DNA of 64,000 nt from an uncultured Rhodospirillales bacterium (GCA_903823665.1 CAIJTR010000067.1:26147-90146), one strand, 5' to 3'; positions 8,746-17,750 are shown, numbered from the stretch's first letter. Numbers and translations are program-made. Notes: generated from the letters alone by a model not told the origin.

Positions 8746-11115
8746 TCAACCCCGCCCAAGCGCCCGCAGAATAAGGGCAGGCGTCATCGGAATTTCGCTG
8801 ATCACCACCCAAAACGGCGAAAGCGCGTCGTTCACCGCATTGACCACGCACGCGGCAGCCCCAGCCGTCCCAGCCTCACCGGCCCCCTTCGCCCCAATCA
8901 CGGATTCCAGCGTGGGCGAGACAACATGCGCCACATCGATATCCGGCATCTCGCCCGCCATCGGCACCAGATAATCGGCCATATTGGCATTGATCATCTG
9001 TCCCTGCGCGTCGTACTGGCAATGCTCGAACAGCGCCGCCCCCAGCCCCTGAACAACGCCGCCACGGATTTGCTCGTCCACCAGTTGCGGGTTGATCACG
9101 GTCCCACAATCCTCCACCACCCAGTGCCGCAGCAGACGGGTGAAGCCGGTATCGGTGTCCACCTCCAGATACGAGGCCTGAATGCCGTTGGTGAACGCGA
9201 ACGGATACTCGCGCGGCACGAAATGCCGTGTCGCCATCAGCTCCGATTGAAAATCGCACGGCAGCGTATCCGGCCGGAAATAGGCGATGCGCGCGAGTTC
9301 AGACAAAGGCAGGCGCTCGCGCCCATCCTCGGCATCGACCACCACACCGGCGCGAATATCAAGCGTCTCTGGTCGCGCCTGCAAAATGGTGCCGGCAAGC
9401 GTCAGGATGTTCGACCGCAGCGCCCGGCCCGCCTGCCACGCCGCCTCGCCGCCAATGCCAGCCCCGCGTGAAGCCCAGGTGCCGCCGCCATAGGGCGTGT
9501 TGTCTGTGTCGCCGAGGATCACCCGCACCCGGTCCAGCGGAACCCCCATGGCAGTGGCCGTCACCTGCGCAATCACCGCCTCGCTGCCCTGGCCCTGCTC
9601 GGTGATCGAGCTTTGCACAATCACCGCCCCGGTAGCGTCCAGCCTGACAGCGGCACCGTCCTGCGCCGAAATTCGCGCCCCGCCCACACCGTAGAACGCA
9701 GGGCCGGGATTGGTGATCTCAATGAAGGAGGCAAAGCCGATGCCACGATAAATCCCCTTCGCGCGCAACGCCGCCTGCTCCGTGCGAAGGCCCGCATAAT
9801 CCATCATGCCCAGCAGCTTGTTCAGGCTCGCGTGATGCGACATCGCCTCGAACCGCAGCCCAGAGGCCGAAGCGCAGGGATAGGCATCATCTGCCACCAG
9901 ATTGCGCCTGCGAATCTCCAGCGGGTCCATCCCGATGCGCGCCGCCGCCAGATCAACCAGGCCTTCGGTAACAGACGTGGCGATGGGGTGCCCCACCCCG
10001 CGATATTGCGACATCATTGCCTTGTTCTGAAACACCACGCGCGCGCGGGCGCGGTAATTTGGGCAGGCATATTGGCCACCCACGAGGTTGACGATCTGGT
10101 TCGCCTCCACCGCCGAGGTGCGCGGATACATCGAATACGGGCCAATGCCGGTGAGGTCGTCGATCTCAAAGGCTGTGATTTCACCGCTGTTCTTCACCGC
10201 GATGCGGCCATGCACCACATGATCGCGGGCATGAATGTCGGCCACAAAACTCTCTAAGCGATCCGCCACGTATTTCACCGGTCGGCCTGCCATCCGTGCG
10301 AGAGCTGCCACCGCCATGTCATCGGCATAGACATGCACCTTGATGCCAAAGCTGCCGCCCACATCATGGCAAAGAATGCGCACCTGCGGCTCCTCCAGCC
10401 CCAAATGCATCGCAATGATATTCTGCATCATATGCGGCGCTTGCGTGCCCAGATGCACCGTCAGCCGCGCCTCCGCCTTGTTCCAGTCGGCGACAATCGA
10501 GCGTGCTTCGAGGGTCACGCCGGTGTGCCTGCCAAAGGTGAAGCTCTGCTCGATCACATGATCGGCCTCAGCAAACGCCGCATCCACATGCCCCGCATCC
10601 AGCCTACGCTCGAAGGCCAGATTGTCACCCAGGCCATCGTGGATCACCGGCTTGCTCGGGTCGAGTGCGGCCAACACATCCACCACGGCGGGGAGCTCGC
10701 TGTAATCAACGAGAATATGCTCGGCCGCATCCTCTGCCAGAGCGCGAGACGTGGCGAGCACGGCCACCACCGGCTCGCCCTGCCAGCGCACGCGCCCCAC
10801 CGCCATCGGGTGCTGCGGTGCCGATTTCAGGCCCTTCAGATGCGCCAGCACACCCACCCAAGGCGTGCAGAATGCCTGCATCTGCTCACCGGTCACGATA
10901 CGGACCACACCGGGCATGTTCTCGGCCGCCGAGGTGTCGATGCTGCGGATCTCCGCATGCGCGTAAGGCGAGCGCAGGAACGCCACATGCACCATGCGCG
11001 GCAGCGTGAGGTCGCTGACATAAAGTCCGCGCCCTTCCGTCAGACGCGCGAGGTTGGGGCGCGGCACGGTGCGGCCGATATAGGAGTTCGGCAGATCGGT
11101 GGGGGACAGGCTCAT
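8746..11115 (-). CDS. Xanthine dehydrogenase-family Mo-cofactor large subunit
   Basis: The 789-residue protein has the length and layout of the molybdopterin-binding (L) subunit of trimeric aerobic Mo hydroxylases: an N-terminal hammerhead domain (IGRTVPRPNLARLTEGRGLY) and two MoCo domains. GAKGAGEAG near the C-terminus carries the conserved base-catalyst glutamate. The active-site loop reads SQYRGVGHP, so the AYXCSFR motif of form I CO dehydrogenase is absent. It should hydroxylate a heteroaromatic, aldehyde or similar carbon using water. It is last of three overlapping genes (M, S, L order of transcription), and a Liv importer follows. The substrate is unknown; isoquinoline, nicotinate-like and aldehyde oxidoreductases share this architecture. 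Confidence 0.92.
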   Translation of the reverse strand: MSLSPTDLPNSYIGRTVPRPNLARLTEGRGLYVSDLTLPRMVHVAFLRSPYAHAEIRSIDTSAAENMPGVVRIVTGEQMQAFCTPWVGVLAHLKGLKSAPQHPMAVGRVRWQGEPVVAVLATSRALAEDAAEHILVDYSELPAVVDVLAALDPSKPVIHDGLGDNLAFERRLDAGHVDAAFAEADHVIEQSFTFGRHTGVTLEARSIVADWNKAEARLTVHLGTQAPHMMQNIIAMHLGLEEPQVRILCHDVGGSFGIKVHVYADDMAVAALARMAGRPVKYVADRLESFVADIHARDHVVHGRIAVKNSGEITAFEIDDLTGIGPYSMYPRTSAVEANQIVNLVGGQYACPNYRARARVVFQNKAMMSQYRGVGHPIATSVTEGLVDLAAARIGMDPLEIRRRNLVADDAYPCASASGLRFEAMSHHASLNKLLGMMDYAGLRTEQAALRAKGIYRGIGFASFIEITNPGPAFYGVGGARISAQDGAAVRLDATGAVIVQSSITEQGQGSEAVIAQVTATAMGVPLDRVRVILGDTDNTPYGGGTWASRGAGIGGEAAWQAGRALRSNILTLAGTILQARPETLDIRAGVVVDAEDGRERLPLSELARIAYFRPDTLPCDFQSELMATRHFVPREYPFAFTNGIQASYLEVDTDTGFTRLLRHWVVEDCGTVINPQLVDEQIRGGVVQGLGAALFEHCQYDAQGQMINANMADYLVPMAGEMPDIDVAHVVSPTLESVIGAKGAGEAGTAGAAACVVNAVNDALSPFWVVISEIPMTPALILRALGRG

Positions 11116-11582
11116 TGCGCGCGTGCTCGCTGCTTGGCGGTGGTTTCAACGGCATCCACAATCGCCTGATAGCCGGTGCAGCGACAGTAATTGCCGGAGA
11201 TATGCTCGCGGATCTCCTCGCGCGTGGGGGTGGCGTTGTGCAGCAGCAAATCCTGCGCCGCCATCAACATCCCCGGCGTGCAAAAGCCGCATTGCAGCGC
11301 GTTGCGGGCGATGAAAGCGGCCTGCAGATCCGCGATCTCACCGCTGTCAGACAATCCCTCAATCGTCTCCACCACCCCGCCATCGGCCTGCACAGCGAGC
11401 ACCAGGCAACCGCGCACAATCGCCCCATCAAGCCTGATGGTGCAGGCCCCGCACACGCCATGCTCACAACCGAGATGGCTGCCGGTGAGTTCCAGATGCT
11501 CGCGCAGGAAATCAACCAAATGGGTGCGCGGCAGCACGTCGGCGGTGACGGTCTCGCCGTTGACAGTGAGCGTGATGTTCAT
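11112..11582 (-). CDS. [2Fe-2S] small subunit of Mo hydroxylase
   Basis: The protein has 156 residues and binds two [2Fe-2S] clusters. CEHGVCGACT is the plant-ferredoxin-type site in the N-terminal half, and CGFCTPG with CRCTGY form the helical second site. It passes electrons from the Mo centre to the FAD subunit. Its stop overlaps the start of the large subunit and its start overlaps the stop of the FAD subunit, which fits equimolar translation of one complex. No signal peptide is seen, so the enzyme is cytoplasmic. Confidence 0.94.
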   Translation of the reverse strand: MNITLTVNGETVTADVLPRTHLVDFLREHLELTGSHLGCEHGVCGACTIRLDGAIVRGCLVLAVQADGGVVETIEGLSDSGEIADLQAAFIARNALQCGFCTPGMLMAAQDLLLHNATPTREEIREHISGNYCRCTGYQAIVDAVETTAKQRARAQ

Positions 11583-12439
11583 GCGGCGGCTTTCAGAGAG
11601 GGCATCATGCCGGAGATAACGCGGCGCAGCAGCACGCGCGCCAGATGCAGACGCGTGGCAGCATCGGCCTGGAGATCGTCATGCGGCTCCAGATCATCGG
11701 CCAGCGCCGCGGCCGCAGCCTCGATGCCGCCACCGGCCGTGAGGATGGCGGCCGCCTTAGTGGCCAGTGTCGCCTTGGTGCCGATGGAGAAATAGCCGAG
11801 CCGCAGCGCCGCCAGCTTCCCGTTCTGCACCCTCCCCTGCGCCGCAAGGCCCACAATCGCGTAGTCCCCACTGCGTCGGGCGAGTTCCCCGAAGCCGTGA
11901 ACGTCGCCTGGCTGTGCGAGATTGATTTCAACAGCAGTGAGTATTTCGTCAGGTAGCAGGGCCGTCGCAAACAATCCGGTGAAGAAATCATCCGCGGCGA
12001 TCACCCGCTCCCCACGCGGCGACTGCATAACGATGCGCGCGTGCAACGCCAGCGCGCAGGCGGGCAGTTCGGCCGCCGGATCGGCATTGGCGAGCGAGCC
12101 CCCAATCGTGCCCCGGCTGCGGATGGCCGCGTGTGCAACATGGCCAATCGCCTGCGTCAGCACCGGCGCGTGCTCGGCCACCAGGGCTGCGTTCTGCAAC
12201 TCCACATGCCGTGTCAGCGCCCCGATGCGCAGCGATGTGGCCGTGGTGGAAATACCGCGCAATTCTGGCAAATGACTGATATCGATAAGGATTTCGGGTG
12301 CCGACAGCCGCAAATTCAGCGCCGGCAGCAAGCTCTGGCCACCCGCGAGCAGCTTCGCCGCCTCACCGTGCCGGGCCAACAGATCAAGCGCTTCGGGCAG
12401 GCTTTTAGCCCGCACATAGTCGAATGCTGAAGCCTTCAT
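11579..12439 (-). CDS. FAD-binding subunit of Mo hydroxylase
   Basis: The protein (286 residues) matches the CoxM/XdhB medium subunit. LLAGGQSLLPALNLRL is the first FAD-binding loop, TIGGSLANADPAAELP is the second, and a CO-dehydrogenase flavoprotein C-terminal domain follows. It is the first gene of the minus-strand array and starts 91 bp from the divergent VOC gene. It transfers electrons out of the enzyme to an unknown acceptor. An eight-gene transcript with the downstream Liv importer is likely from spacing alone. Confidence 0.92.
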   Translation of the reverse strand: MKASAFDYVRAKSLPEALDLLARHGEAAKLLAGGQSLLPALNLRLSAPEILIDISHLPELRGISTTATSLRIGALTRHVELQNAALVAEHAPVLTQAIGHVAHAAIRSRGTIGGSLANADPAAELPACALALHARIVMQSPRGERVIAADDFFTGLFATALLPDEILTAVEINLAQPGDVHGFGELARRSGDYAIVGLAAQGRVQNGKLAALRLGYFSIGTKATLATKAAAILTAGGGIEAAAAALADDLEPHDDLQADAATRLHLARVLLRRVISGMMPSLKAAA

Positions 12440-12530
12440 ACAGCCCCTCCCGGCTTCTTATTTATCATCCTATATGGTTGGCATAAGCTGTCAGCCGTCA
12501 AGCCAGCGCACCACACCGAGGGAGAACGCC

Positions 12531-12941
12531 ATGCCGATCACCAAGCTCGAACATTATTCCATCCGCACCACGGACATTGAGGCGACCCGCAAATTCTATG
12601 TCGATGCGCTGGGCTTCGAGGTTGGGCCGCGTCCGAATTTCCCATTCCCCGGCATCTGGCTCTACCAGGAAGGCATCGCGGTGGTTCATGTCATCGGGAT
12701 CGACCCGAACGACAGTTCAGGCCTTGCCGACTACATGGGCGATGCCGACATGGGCACGCCCGGCAGCGGCATGATCGACCATGTGGCCTTCGCCGGGAGC
12801 GACATCGACGCGGTGCGGGCGCGCATTGCCTCCTGCGGCTGCGAAATGCGCGAGCGCAAGGTGCCCAACATGGACCTGCGGCAGATCTTCGTGAACGACC
12901 CGAGCGGCATCACCGTCGAGCTGAATTTCGCCGGGGCATAA
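12531..12941 (+). CDS. VOC family (glyoxalase/dioxygenase-like) protein
   Basis: This 136-residue protein is one vicinal-oxygen-chelate unit pair, with KLEHYSIRTTDIEATRKFYV at the N-terminus, a central DHVAFAGSD and a C-terminal IFVNDPSGITVELNF. His near the N-terminus, His in DHVAF and Glu in VELNF are the likely metal ligands. The start at 12531 has GAGGGAG just upstream; an earlier in-frame ATG lies in the divergent promoter region. Relatives include glyoxalase I, fosfomycin-resistance proteins and ring-cleavage dioxygenases, so the exact reaction is open. It is divergent from the Mo-hydroxylase genes and may share their control region. Confidence 0.82.
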   Translation: MPITKLEHYSIRTTDIEATRKFYVDALGFEVGPRPNFPFPGIWLYQEGIAVVHVIGIDPNDSSGLADYMGDADMGTPGSGMIDHVAFAGSDIDAVRARIASCGCEMRERKVPNMDLRQIFVNDPSGITVELNFAGA

Positions 12942-12951
12942 CCCCCGGCGT

Positions 12952-14022
12952 TCACTCGCGCGAAAGCGGCATCACCCGGGGTGCCGCGGCCTCCCACCAG
13001 GCGATGAGCTTGTGGCCTGGCTTAAACCCCTCCGCGTGCTCGCTCGGAACGTCCGCCCAAAGGCTGTGATTGTCTGGGCCTTCCAATGTCAGGCGCATAC
13101 GGGTCAAGCCGCCCAGGAACACGCTCTCGCTCAGCGTTCCAGCCACCGTGCCGTCCGGCAATTCGCCGTCATGCGCCTGGATTTGCACGCTCTCCGGGCG
13201 GATGAACATCTCCACCTCGCTGCCATCGGCATGGGTGGCGCTCGCGTCGGCGCGTAACAACATGGAGCCGACGCGCACATGCCCACGCTCCACCCGGCCT
13301 GCGAACACCGCACCGGAGCCGATGAAGCGGGCCACGAAGCCATCCGCCGGCCTGCGATAAATTTCCGCAGGTGTCGCCACCTGCAACAGCTTGCCGCCCT
13401 GCATCACCGCCACCCGGTCCGAGATCGACAGCGCCTCCTCCTGGTCATGCGTCACAAGTATCGTCGTCACGCCGGCATCGCGCTGAATGCGGCGGATTTC
13501 CTCACGCAGCTGTAGGCGGACCTTGGCGTCGAGCGCTGATAGCGGCTCGTCCAAGAGCAACACCTGCGGCTGCACCGCCAACGCTCGCGCCAACGCCACG
13601 CGCTGCTGCTGGCCGCCGGAAAGTTGGTGCGGAAACTTCGCCTCATGTGACGACAGCCCCACGAGATCGAGCAGCTCACGGGCACGCTTGACCTGCTCCG
13701 CCTTCGGTGCCCCCGCCACGCGAGGCCCAAAGCGCACATTGTCCAGCGCCGTCATGTTGGGGAACAGGCTATAGGACTGAAACACCATGCCCATTTGCCG
13801 CTTGCTGGCGGCGAGCTTTGTCACATCGCGCCCGCCCACCAGCACTTGCCCGGCATCAGGAATGATGAATCCGGCCACAATGCGCAGCAATGTGCTTTTG
13901 CCGCATCCGGATGGGCCGAGCAGGCAAATCAGCTCACCGTCCCCCATTGCAAGCTCGATGCCTGAGAGCACATCCCGGCCGCCATAGAATTTGCGCAAGC
14001 CGTGCAGTTCAACGATGGCCAT
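12952..14022 (-). CDS. ABC transporter ATP-binding protein (PotA/2-aminoethylphosphonate type)
   Basis: This 356-residue ATPase has Walker [10 protein letters not shown], signature LSGGQQQR, Walker [13 protein letters not shown] and H-loop [13 protein letters not shown]-terminal TOBE-like region (about residues 270-350) follows, as in importers for polyamines, iron, sulfate or phosphonates. It is the last gene of a four-gene minus-strand operon: binding protein, two permeases, ATPase. The Pho-box match ahead of the operon makes a phosphorus-containing ligand plausible, but the ATPase alone cannot decide. Confidence 0.9.
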   Translation of the reverse strand: MAIVELHGLRKFYGGRDVLSGIELAMGDGELICLLGPSGCGKSTLLRIVAGFIIPDAGQVLVGGRDVTKLAASKRQMGMVFQSYSLFPNMTALDNVRFGPRVAGAPKAEQVKRARELLDLVGLSSHEAKFPHQLSGGQQQRVALARALAVQPQVLLLDEPLSALDAKVRLQLREEIRRIQRDAGVTTILVTHDQEEALSISDRVAVMQGGKLLQVATPAEIYRRPADGFVARFIGSGAVFAGRVERGHVRVGSMLLRADASATHADGSEVEMFIRPESVQIQAHDGELPDGTVAGTLSESVFLGGLTRMRLTLEGPDNHSLWADVPSEHAEGFKPGHKLIAWWEAAAPRVMPLSRE

Positions 14023-14025
14023 AGG

Positions 14026-14796
14026 TCAGCGCACTCCAGAAGGGCCAGTTTTGCCGCCACCAGCGATCAGCACGCCGAGCATGGCGATCCATGTGAGCAG
14101 GAAGCTCGCCGCCGAAAGGGCCGCGGCGGCCGTCACTTCATGCTGGCCGATTTCGTTGATGTAGACGGAATAAGTGTGAAACAGCAGCACGTTGGCAAAC
14201 GTGAACTCCCCGAACACCACCGCCAGCGTCAGCAATGCGCTGCCCACCAGAGCGGATCGCAGGCTCGGCAGCACCACCATCAGGATGATCTGCCCCAGAT
14301 TGGCCCCCAGCGATTGCCCGGCCTCCGTCAACGTCGCCAGATCAATCGATCGCAGGCCCACATCGATGGAGCGATAGGCATAGGGCAGCGCGATGAAGAA
14401 ATACGGAATGACGAGATAGAACGGCGTGCCGATCAGCCATTCCGGCCCGGTGATCAGCGCCGATAAGCCCGCCACAAGTGCGATCGCCGGGACCACGAAC
14501 GGCAGCGTGGCAATGAACTCGAACAACGGCCGCAGCTTCGGCGCGAACAGGTTCATGCAGATGACCGCCGGGACCATCAGCACGATCAGGGCTGCCACCG
14601 TTGCAATCGAGAGTTCCACAGAAAGTGCCATCGCCTCGAACAGCTTGGGTGAGTTCCACAGCAGTCCATAGACCTCAAAGCCATAGCGATCCCCGCCTTC
14701 CCAGAAGCTGAAGGCAGCGGTCAGCACCAGCGGTGTGCCGAAAAAGAGAGCAGCCACGACAAGAATGGCCCAGCCGCCAACACCCAAACGGTTCAT
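14026..14796 (-). CDS. ABC transporter inner-membrane permease
   Basis: The 256-residue permease has about six membrane segments and the BPD_transp_1 coupling motif EAGQSLGANLGQIILMVVLP. It is the second permease of the operon; its start overlaps the end of the preceding permease gene and it lies 3 bp ahead of the ATPase. It resembles PotC/PhnV-type permeases in size and topology. The ligand is set by the binding protein at 15645-16757. Confidence 0.88.
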   Translation of the reverse strand: MNRLGVGGWAILVVAALFFGTPLVLTAAFSFWEGGDRYGFEVYGLLWNSPKLFEAMALSVELSIATVAALIVLMVPAVICMNLFAPKLRPLFEFIATLPFVVPAIALVAGLSALITGPEWLIGTPFYLVIPYFFIALPYAYRSIDVGLRSIDLATLTEAGQSLGANLGQIILMVVLPSLRSALVGSALLTLAVVFGEFTFANVLLFHTYSVYINEIGQHEVTAAAALSAASFLLTWIAMLGVLIAGGGKTGPSGVR

Positions 14797-15638
14797 TGCT
14801 TCACCGTCCAGCGTGATGCACGCCGGGCCAGCATTTGGCTTGCGGCAAGCACCAGCACCATCACCACGATCATGCCCACCGAAAGGGCCGCACCGACCTG
14901 CGGTTCAGAACTGACGTTGCCAGACAACACGGCGGAGATTTCCGTCGTCACCAGCGAGATATTGCCCGATGTCAGCGCATAAGCGGTCGCGTAGGCGGAA
15001 AACGCACTGCCGAACAGCAAGATCCAGCCGGAGAGCAACGACGGTGCCAGAACCGGCAGCCCCACCATGCGCCAGTATTGGCCACCGGTTGCGCCGAGGT
15101 TCTCCGCCGCCTCCCGCCACGCCGGCTGCATCGCCTCGAAGGCAGGAATGATGATGATGACCATAAGCGGGATCTGGAAATACGAATAAACCAGAGTCAG
15201 GCCAGGGATGGAGAACAGGCTGAAGCCCATCGCGTAAAGATCAACACCGATGTGTTTCAGCATTGAGGTCAGCAGGCCAAGCGTGCCCACGGTGGAGATG
15301 AACGCGAATGCCAGCGGCACACCGGCGAAGTTGGCGGCCACTGCGGCAAAACTGGTCACGACAGAACGCAGCCAGCGCGGCGCACCCGGCTTCAGCATGG
15401 CGAACGCAATCAACGCACCGGCGATCACGCCCACGGTGGCTGAGAGCACAGAGAGATAAAGGGAGTGCTCAAACGCCTTGACGTAGCGGTAGCTGCCCAA
15501 GGTTTGAACATATTCAAGCGTCAGGCCGTCATCACCGATCACGGCCTGAACCGCCAGCATCGCGGTGGGTGCGACCAGGAAGATCGCACTCACCAGAAGA
15601 AAGGCGCCGATGAATAGCCACGCTATCGGCGCCTTCAT
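14793..15638 (-). CDS. ABC transporter inner-membrane permease
   Basis: This permease has 281 residues with about six membrane segments and the EAA-type motif EAAENLGATGGQYWRMVGLP. It resembles PotB/PhnU-type first permeases. It begins 6 bp after the binding-protein gene and its stop overlaps the next permease start, so the four genes form one operon. An N-terminal hydrophobic segment (IAWLFIGAFLLVSAIFLV) is probably its first transmembrane helix and not a cleaved signal. Confidence 0.88.
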   Translation of the reverse strand: MKAPIAWLFIGAFLLVSAIFLVAPTAMLAVQAVIGDDGLTLEYVQTLGSYRYVKAFEHSLYLSVLSATVGVIAGALIAFAMLKPGAPRWLRSVVTSFAAVAANFAGVPLAFAFISTVGTLGLLTSMLKHIGVDLYAMGFSLFSIPGLTLVYSYFQIPLMVIIIIPAFEAMQPAWREAAENLGATGGQYWRMVGLPVLAPSLLSGWILLFGSAFSAYATAYALTSGNISLVTTEISAVLSGNVSSEPQVGAALSVGMIVVMVLVLAASQMLARRASRWTVKQ

Positions 15639-15644
15639 GTCAGA

Positions 15645-16757
15645 TCAGCCCACCTTCACAAGGCGCGGCCAAGCGTCGGCGATCACCTTTTTTGCCTTGT
15701 CGGCCTGCTCCAGCGTCGCGAACTTGATGCCCTTATAGGCAGAAGCCGGCGGCAGCGTCTTCAGGATCGAGTCAGGCACCTTGCCGGCAGCGACAAGGCT
15801 GTCGAAGCGGATCGGATGCGCGAAGCCGCCGAGGAATGCTAGCTGGCCTTCGTCGGAGTAGACGTATTCCATCCACAAACGGGCGGTCTTGGGGTTCGGA
15901 GCGAACGCGCTGATCGCCTGGCAATAGTAGTTGCCAAAGGGCTTTGCTTCCTTCGGCACGACCACTTCGATCTCAACCTTCGAAGCATTGGCCTGCTTGT
16001 AGCCGAGGCTCAAATAGTCCCAGTCGATCGTGATCGGGGTCTGGCCGGCGACGAGGCTGGCGGCACCGGCCTTGGACGGTGAGAAGTTGCCGATGTCGTT
16101 CAGCTTGCCGAAGAACTCAACGCCTGGCAGCACGTTGTCGTAGCTGCCGCCGTTGGCAAGGGCTGCTGCGAACACCGCACCGATGGCGGCACCGGCGGAA
16201 AGCGGGCTGCCGTTCAGCGCGATCATGCCCTTATACTCAGGCTTCATCAGATCGGCCCAGGTCTGCGGCATGTTCTTGACAACCGACTTGTTGGCCGCAA
16301 AGCACGTCACGCCGTAATAGTCGCCGTAATAGTGACCCTCGGCGTCCTTCACGTCAGCCGGAATTTCGGCCCAGGTGGCGACCTTGTAAGGGGCGAACAG
16401 CTTCTCCTTCTTGCCCTGCACAGCGAAGGCCGGGCCCACATCCACCACGTCGGGGGCGCGCTTCTGGCTCTTCAGCGTGCGGATGGCCTGGAGTTCCTCA
16501 GCCGAGCTGCCATCGGGGTTGTCGTCGGTCAGCTTCACACCGTACAGCTCCTGGAAGCGGTCCATCGTCACGCCCCAGTTGGCCCAGTCACGCGGCAGGG
16601 TGATGACGTTGATCGCACCCTCTTTCTTGGCGGCGGCGATGAGCGCGGCCGGAACGTTCGGACCAGGGGCTGCGGCGAACGCGCGCCCGGTTCCGAACAG
16701 GCTGGTGCTGGCAACAGCCAGACCGGACTGCAGCATGAAGCGACGATTGAATGACAT
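15645..16757 (-). CDS. ABC transporter extracellular substrate-binding protein
   Basis: The 370-residue protein is an SBP_bac_6/8-like periplasmic binding protein. The N-terminus NRRFMLQSGLAVASTSLFG looks like a twin-arginine signal with cleavage after AFA. Features such as KKEGAINVITLPRDWANWG and a late WMEYVYSDEGQLAFL are typical of iron, polyamine or phosphonate binders. It is the first gene of the operon. A Pho-box-like site lies 45 bp upstream, pointing to induction by phosphate limitation and to a phosphonate or phosphate-ester ligand. This is inference; polyamine or another ligand is not excluded. Confidence 0.86.
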   Translation of the reverse strand: MSFNRRFMLQSGLAVASTSLFGTGRAFAAAPGPNVPAALIAAAKKEGAINVITLPRDWANWGVTMDRFQELYGVKLTDDNPDGSSAEELQAIRTLKSQKRAPDVVDVGPAFAVQGKKEKLFAPYKVATWAEIPADVKDAEGHYYGDYYGVTCFAANKSVVKNMPQTWADLMKPEYKGMIALNGSPLSAGAAIGAVFAAALANGGSYDNVLPGVEFFGKLNDIGNFSPSKAGAASLVAGQTPITIDWDYLSLGYKQANASKVEIEVVVPKEAKPFGNYYCQAISAFAPNPKTARLWMEYVYSDEGQLAFLGGFAHPIRFDSLVAAGKVPDSILKTLPPASAYKGIKFATLEQADKAKKVIADAWPRLVKVG

Positions 16758-16801
16758 GGTGCTCTCCCAAGCGTTTTTGGAGTACCGGCTCTAACGCCGG
16801 G

Positions 16802-16821
16802 CTGTGACATTGGGATGACAG
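16802..16821 (-). promoter_or_regulatory. Candidate Pho box (PhoB binding site)
   Basis: Read on the minus strand, the sequence is CTGTCATCCCAATGTCAC: two 7-base direct repeats (CTGTCAT and ATGTCAC) separated by 4 bases, as in the known PhoB consensus. About nine bases further on is GTTAGAG, a possible -10 element. It ends 46 bases from the start codon of the binding-protein gene. The second repeat has one mismatch to CTGTCAC. It lies between divergent promoters, but its orientation and distance favour the transporter operon. Confidence 0.6.
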
Positions 16822-16976
16822 AACCATGAAGCTTTGACGCGGCGGGATTGGCACGCCCGCTGGCCACAGAGCGATATGTGAACCCGCCGCATAGGGGTGC
16901 TCTGAGTATTTTCCGACGCTTATGGCTGCGCAAGTGTTTCCGTCATTTAACCTAAGTTTACAGGGGAACATATCAA

Positions 16977-17669
16977 ATGACCTATGCCAAGCAGACACTT
17001 ATGGCTTTCAGCGCACTTGCTGCACTCACACTGGCCTCGGTACCGGCGAACGCTGCGCTCAACACGCTTGTTCTGGGCAGCGAGATTGATTTCAACGGTG
17101 GCGTCAATCCGATCGGCGGCGCTGATACCTACAATGCAACCGGCTTGGATTTCCGCACCAACGGCAACGCCAGCATCGGCACACCAGGTTCGCTGGGCCT
17201 GACCAACAGTGCTTCTGGCAACTTCACGGCGTTTTCTGCCGCTGCGTGCGCAAGTTCTGCGCTCGGCGGTTGCGGCACCATTGCGGATCTGACGAGCTTC
17301 GTTGTGGCCAGCAACACATTGGTGACACCGGCGCTGCCGATCGCGAACTTCATCACGTTCACGCAAGGCGCGCAGAGCGTATCGTTCACGCTCGACAGCT
17401 TCACGATCGCCAACGTGGCCCCAAGCGGCACTTCGCTCGGAACCACGACCATCTCAGGCCTGGGTGAACTGAACTACGTCGGCTTCACGCCGACAGCCGC
17501 TATTTTCACCGTCACCTCGCAGGGTACTGGCAACACCAGCTTCTCGGGCAGCCTGGTCTCCCAGGGCGTGCCGGTGCCGGAGCCTTCCTCGATGCTGATG
17601 CTGCTGGGCGGAGTTGCGAGCTTGGGCTTCGTTGTGCGCTCGCGCAAGCCTGCTTCGTTCAAGGCTTGA
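16977..17669 (+). CDS. PEP-CTERM exported protein
   Basis: This 230-residue protein has an N-terminal signal peptide ending near VPANA, a low-complexity Ser/Thr/Gly/Asn-rich middle with no enzymatic motif, and a C-terminal sorting signal: VPEPSSM, a hydrophobic stretch and the basic tail RSRKP. In known systems this tail is recognised by an exosortase and the protein goes to the surface or extracellular matrix. GGGGA precedes the ATG. No exosortase or EPS gene lies nearby in this window. The divergent neighbour is the Pho-box ABC operon. The exact role is unknown. Confidence 0.88.
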   Translation: MTYAKQTLMAFSALAALTLASVPANAALNTLVLGSEIDFNGGVNPIGGADTYNATGLDFRTNGNASIGTPGSLGLTNSASGNFTAFSAAACASSALGGCGTIADLTSFVVASNTLVTPALPIANFITFTQGAQSVSFTLDSFTIANVAPSGTSLGTTTISGLGELNYVGFTPTAAIFTVTSQGTGNTSFSGSLVSQGVPVPEPSSMLMLLGGVASLGFVVRSRKPASFKA

Positions 17670-17678
17670 ACTAAATGC

Positions 17679-17721
17679 GGCGTGAGCGGTGGCTCCTCTA
17701 GCAGGGGGCGGCACTCACGCC
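17679..17721 (+). terminator. Hairpin after PEP-CTERM gene
   Basis: GGCGTGAG (17679-17686) pairs with CTCACGCC (17714-17721), and the intervening bases can form an additional GC-rich stem. It starts 10 bases after the PEP-CTERM stop. There is no T-run, so it could end transcription only weakly or protect the mRNA 3' end. Confidence 0.45.
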
Positions 17722-17750
17722 CGGACCTGAGTTGATTGACCCGCATCGGA

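Noticed and set aside
8746..12439. Aerobic CO dehydrogenase (coxMSL)
   Set aside because: The form I active-site motif AYXCSFR is absent, so only the broader Mo-hydroxylase family is supported.
16839..16890. 8-bp inverted repeat with 36-base spacer near the Pho box
   Set aside because: Short GC-only arms and a long loop are expected by chance in this composition.
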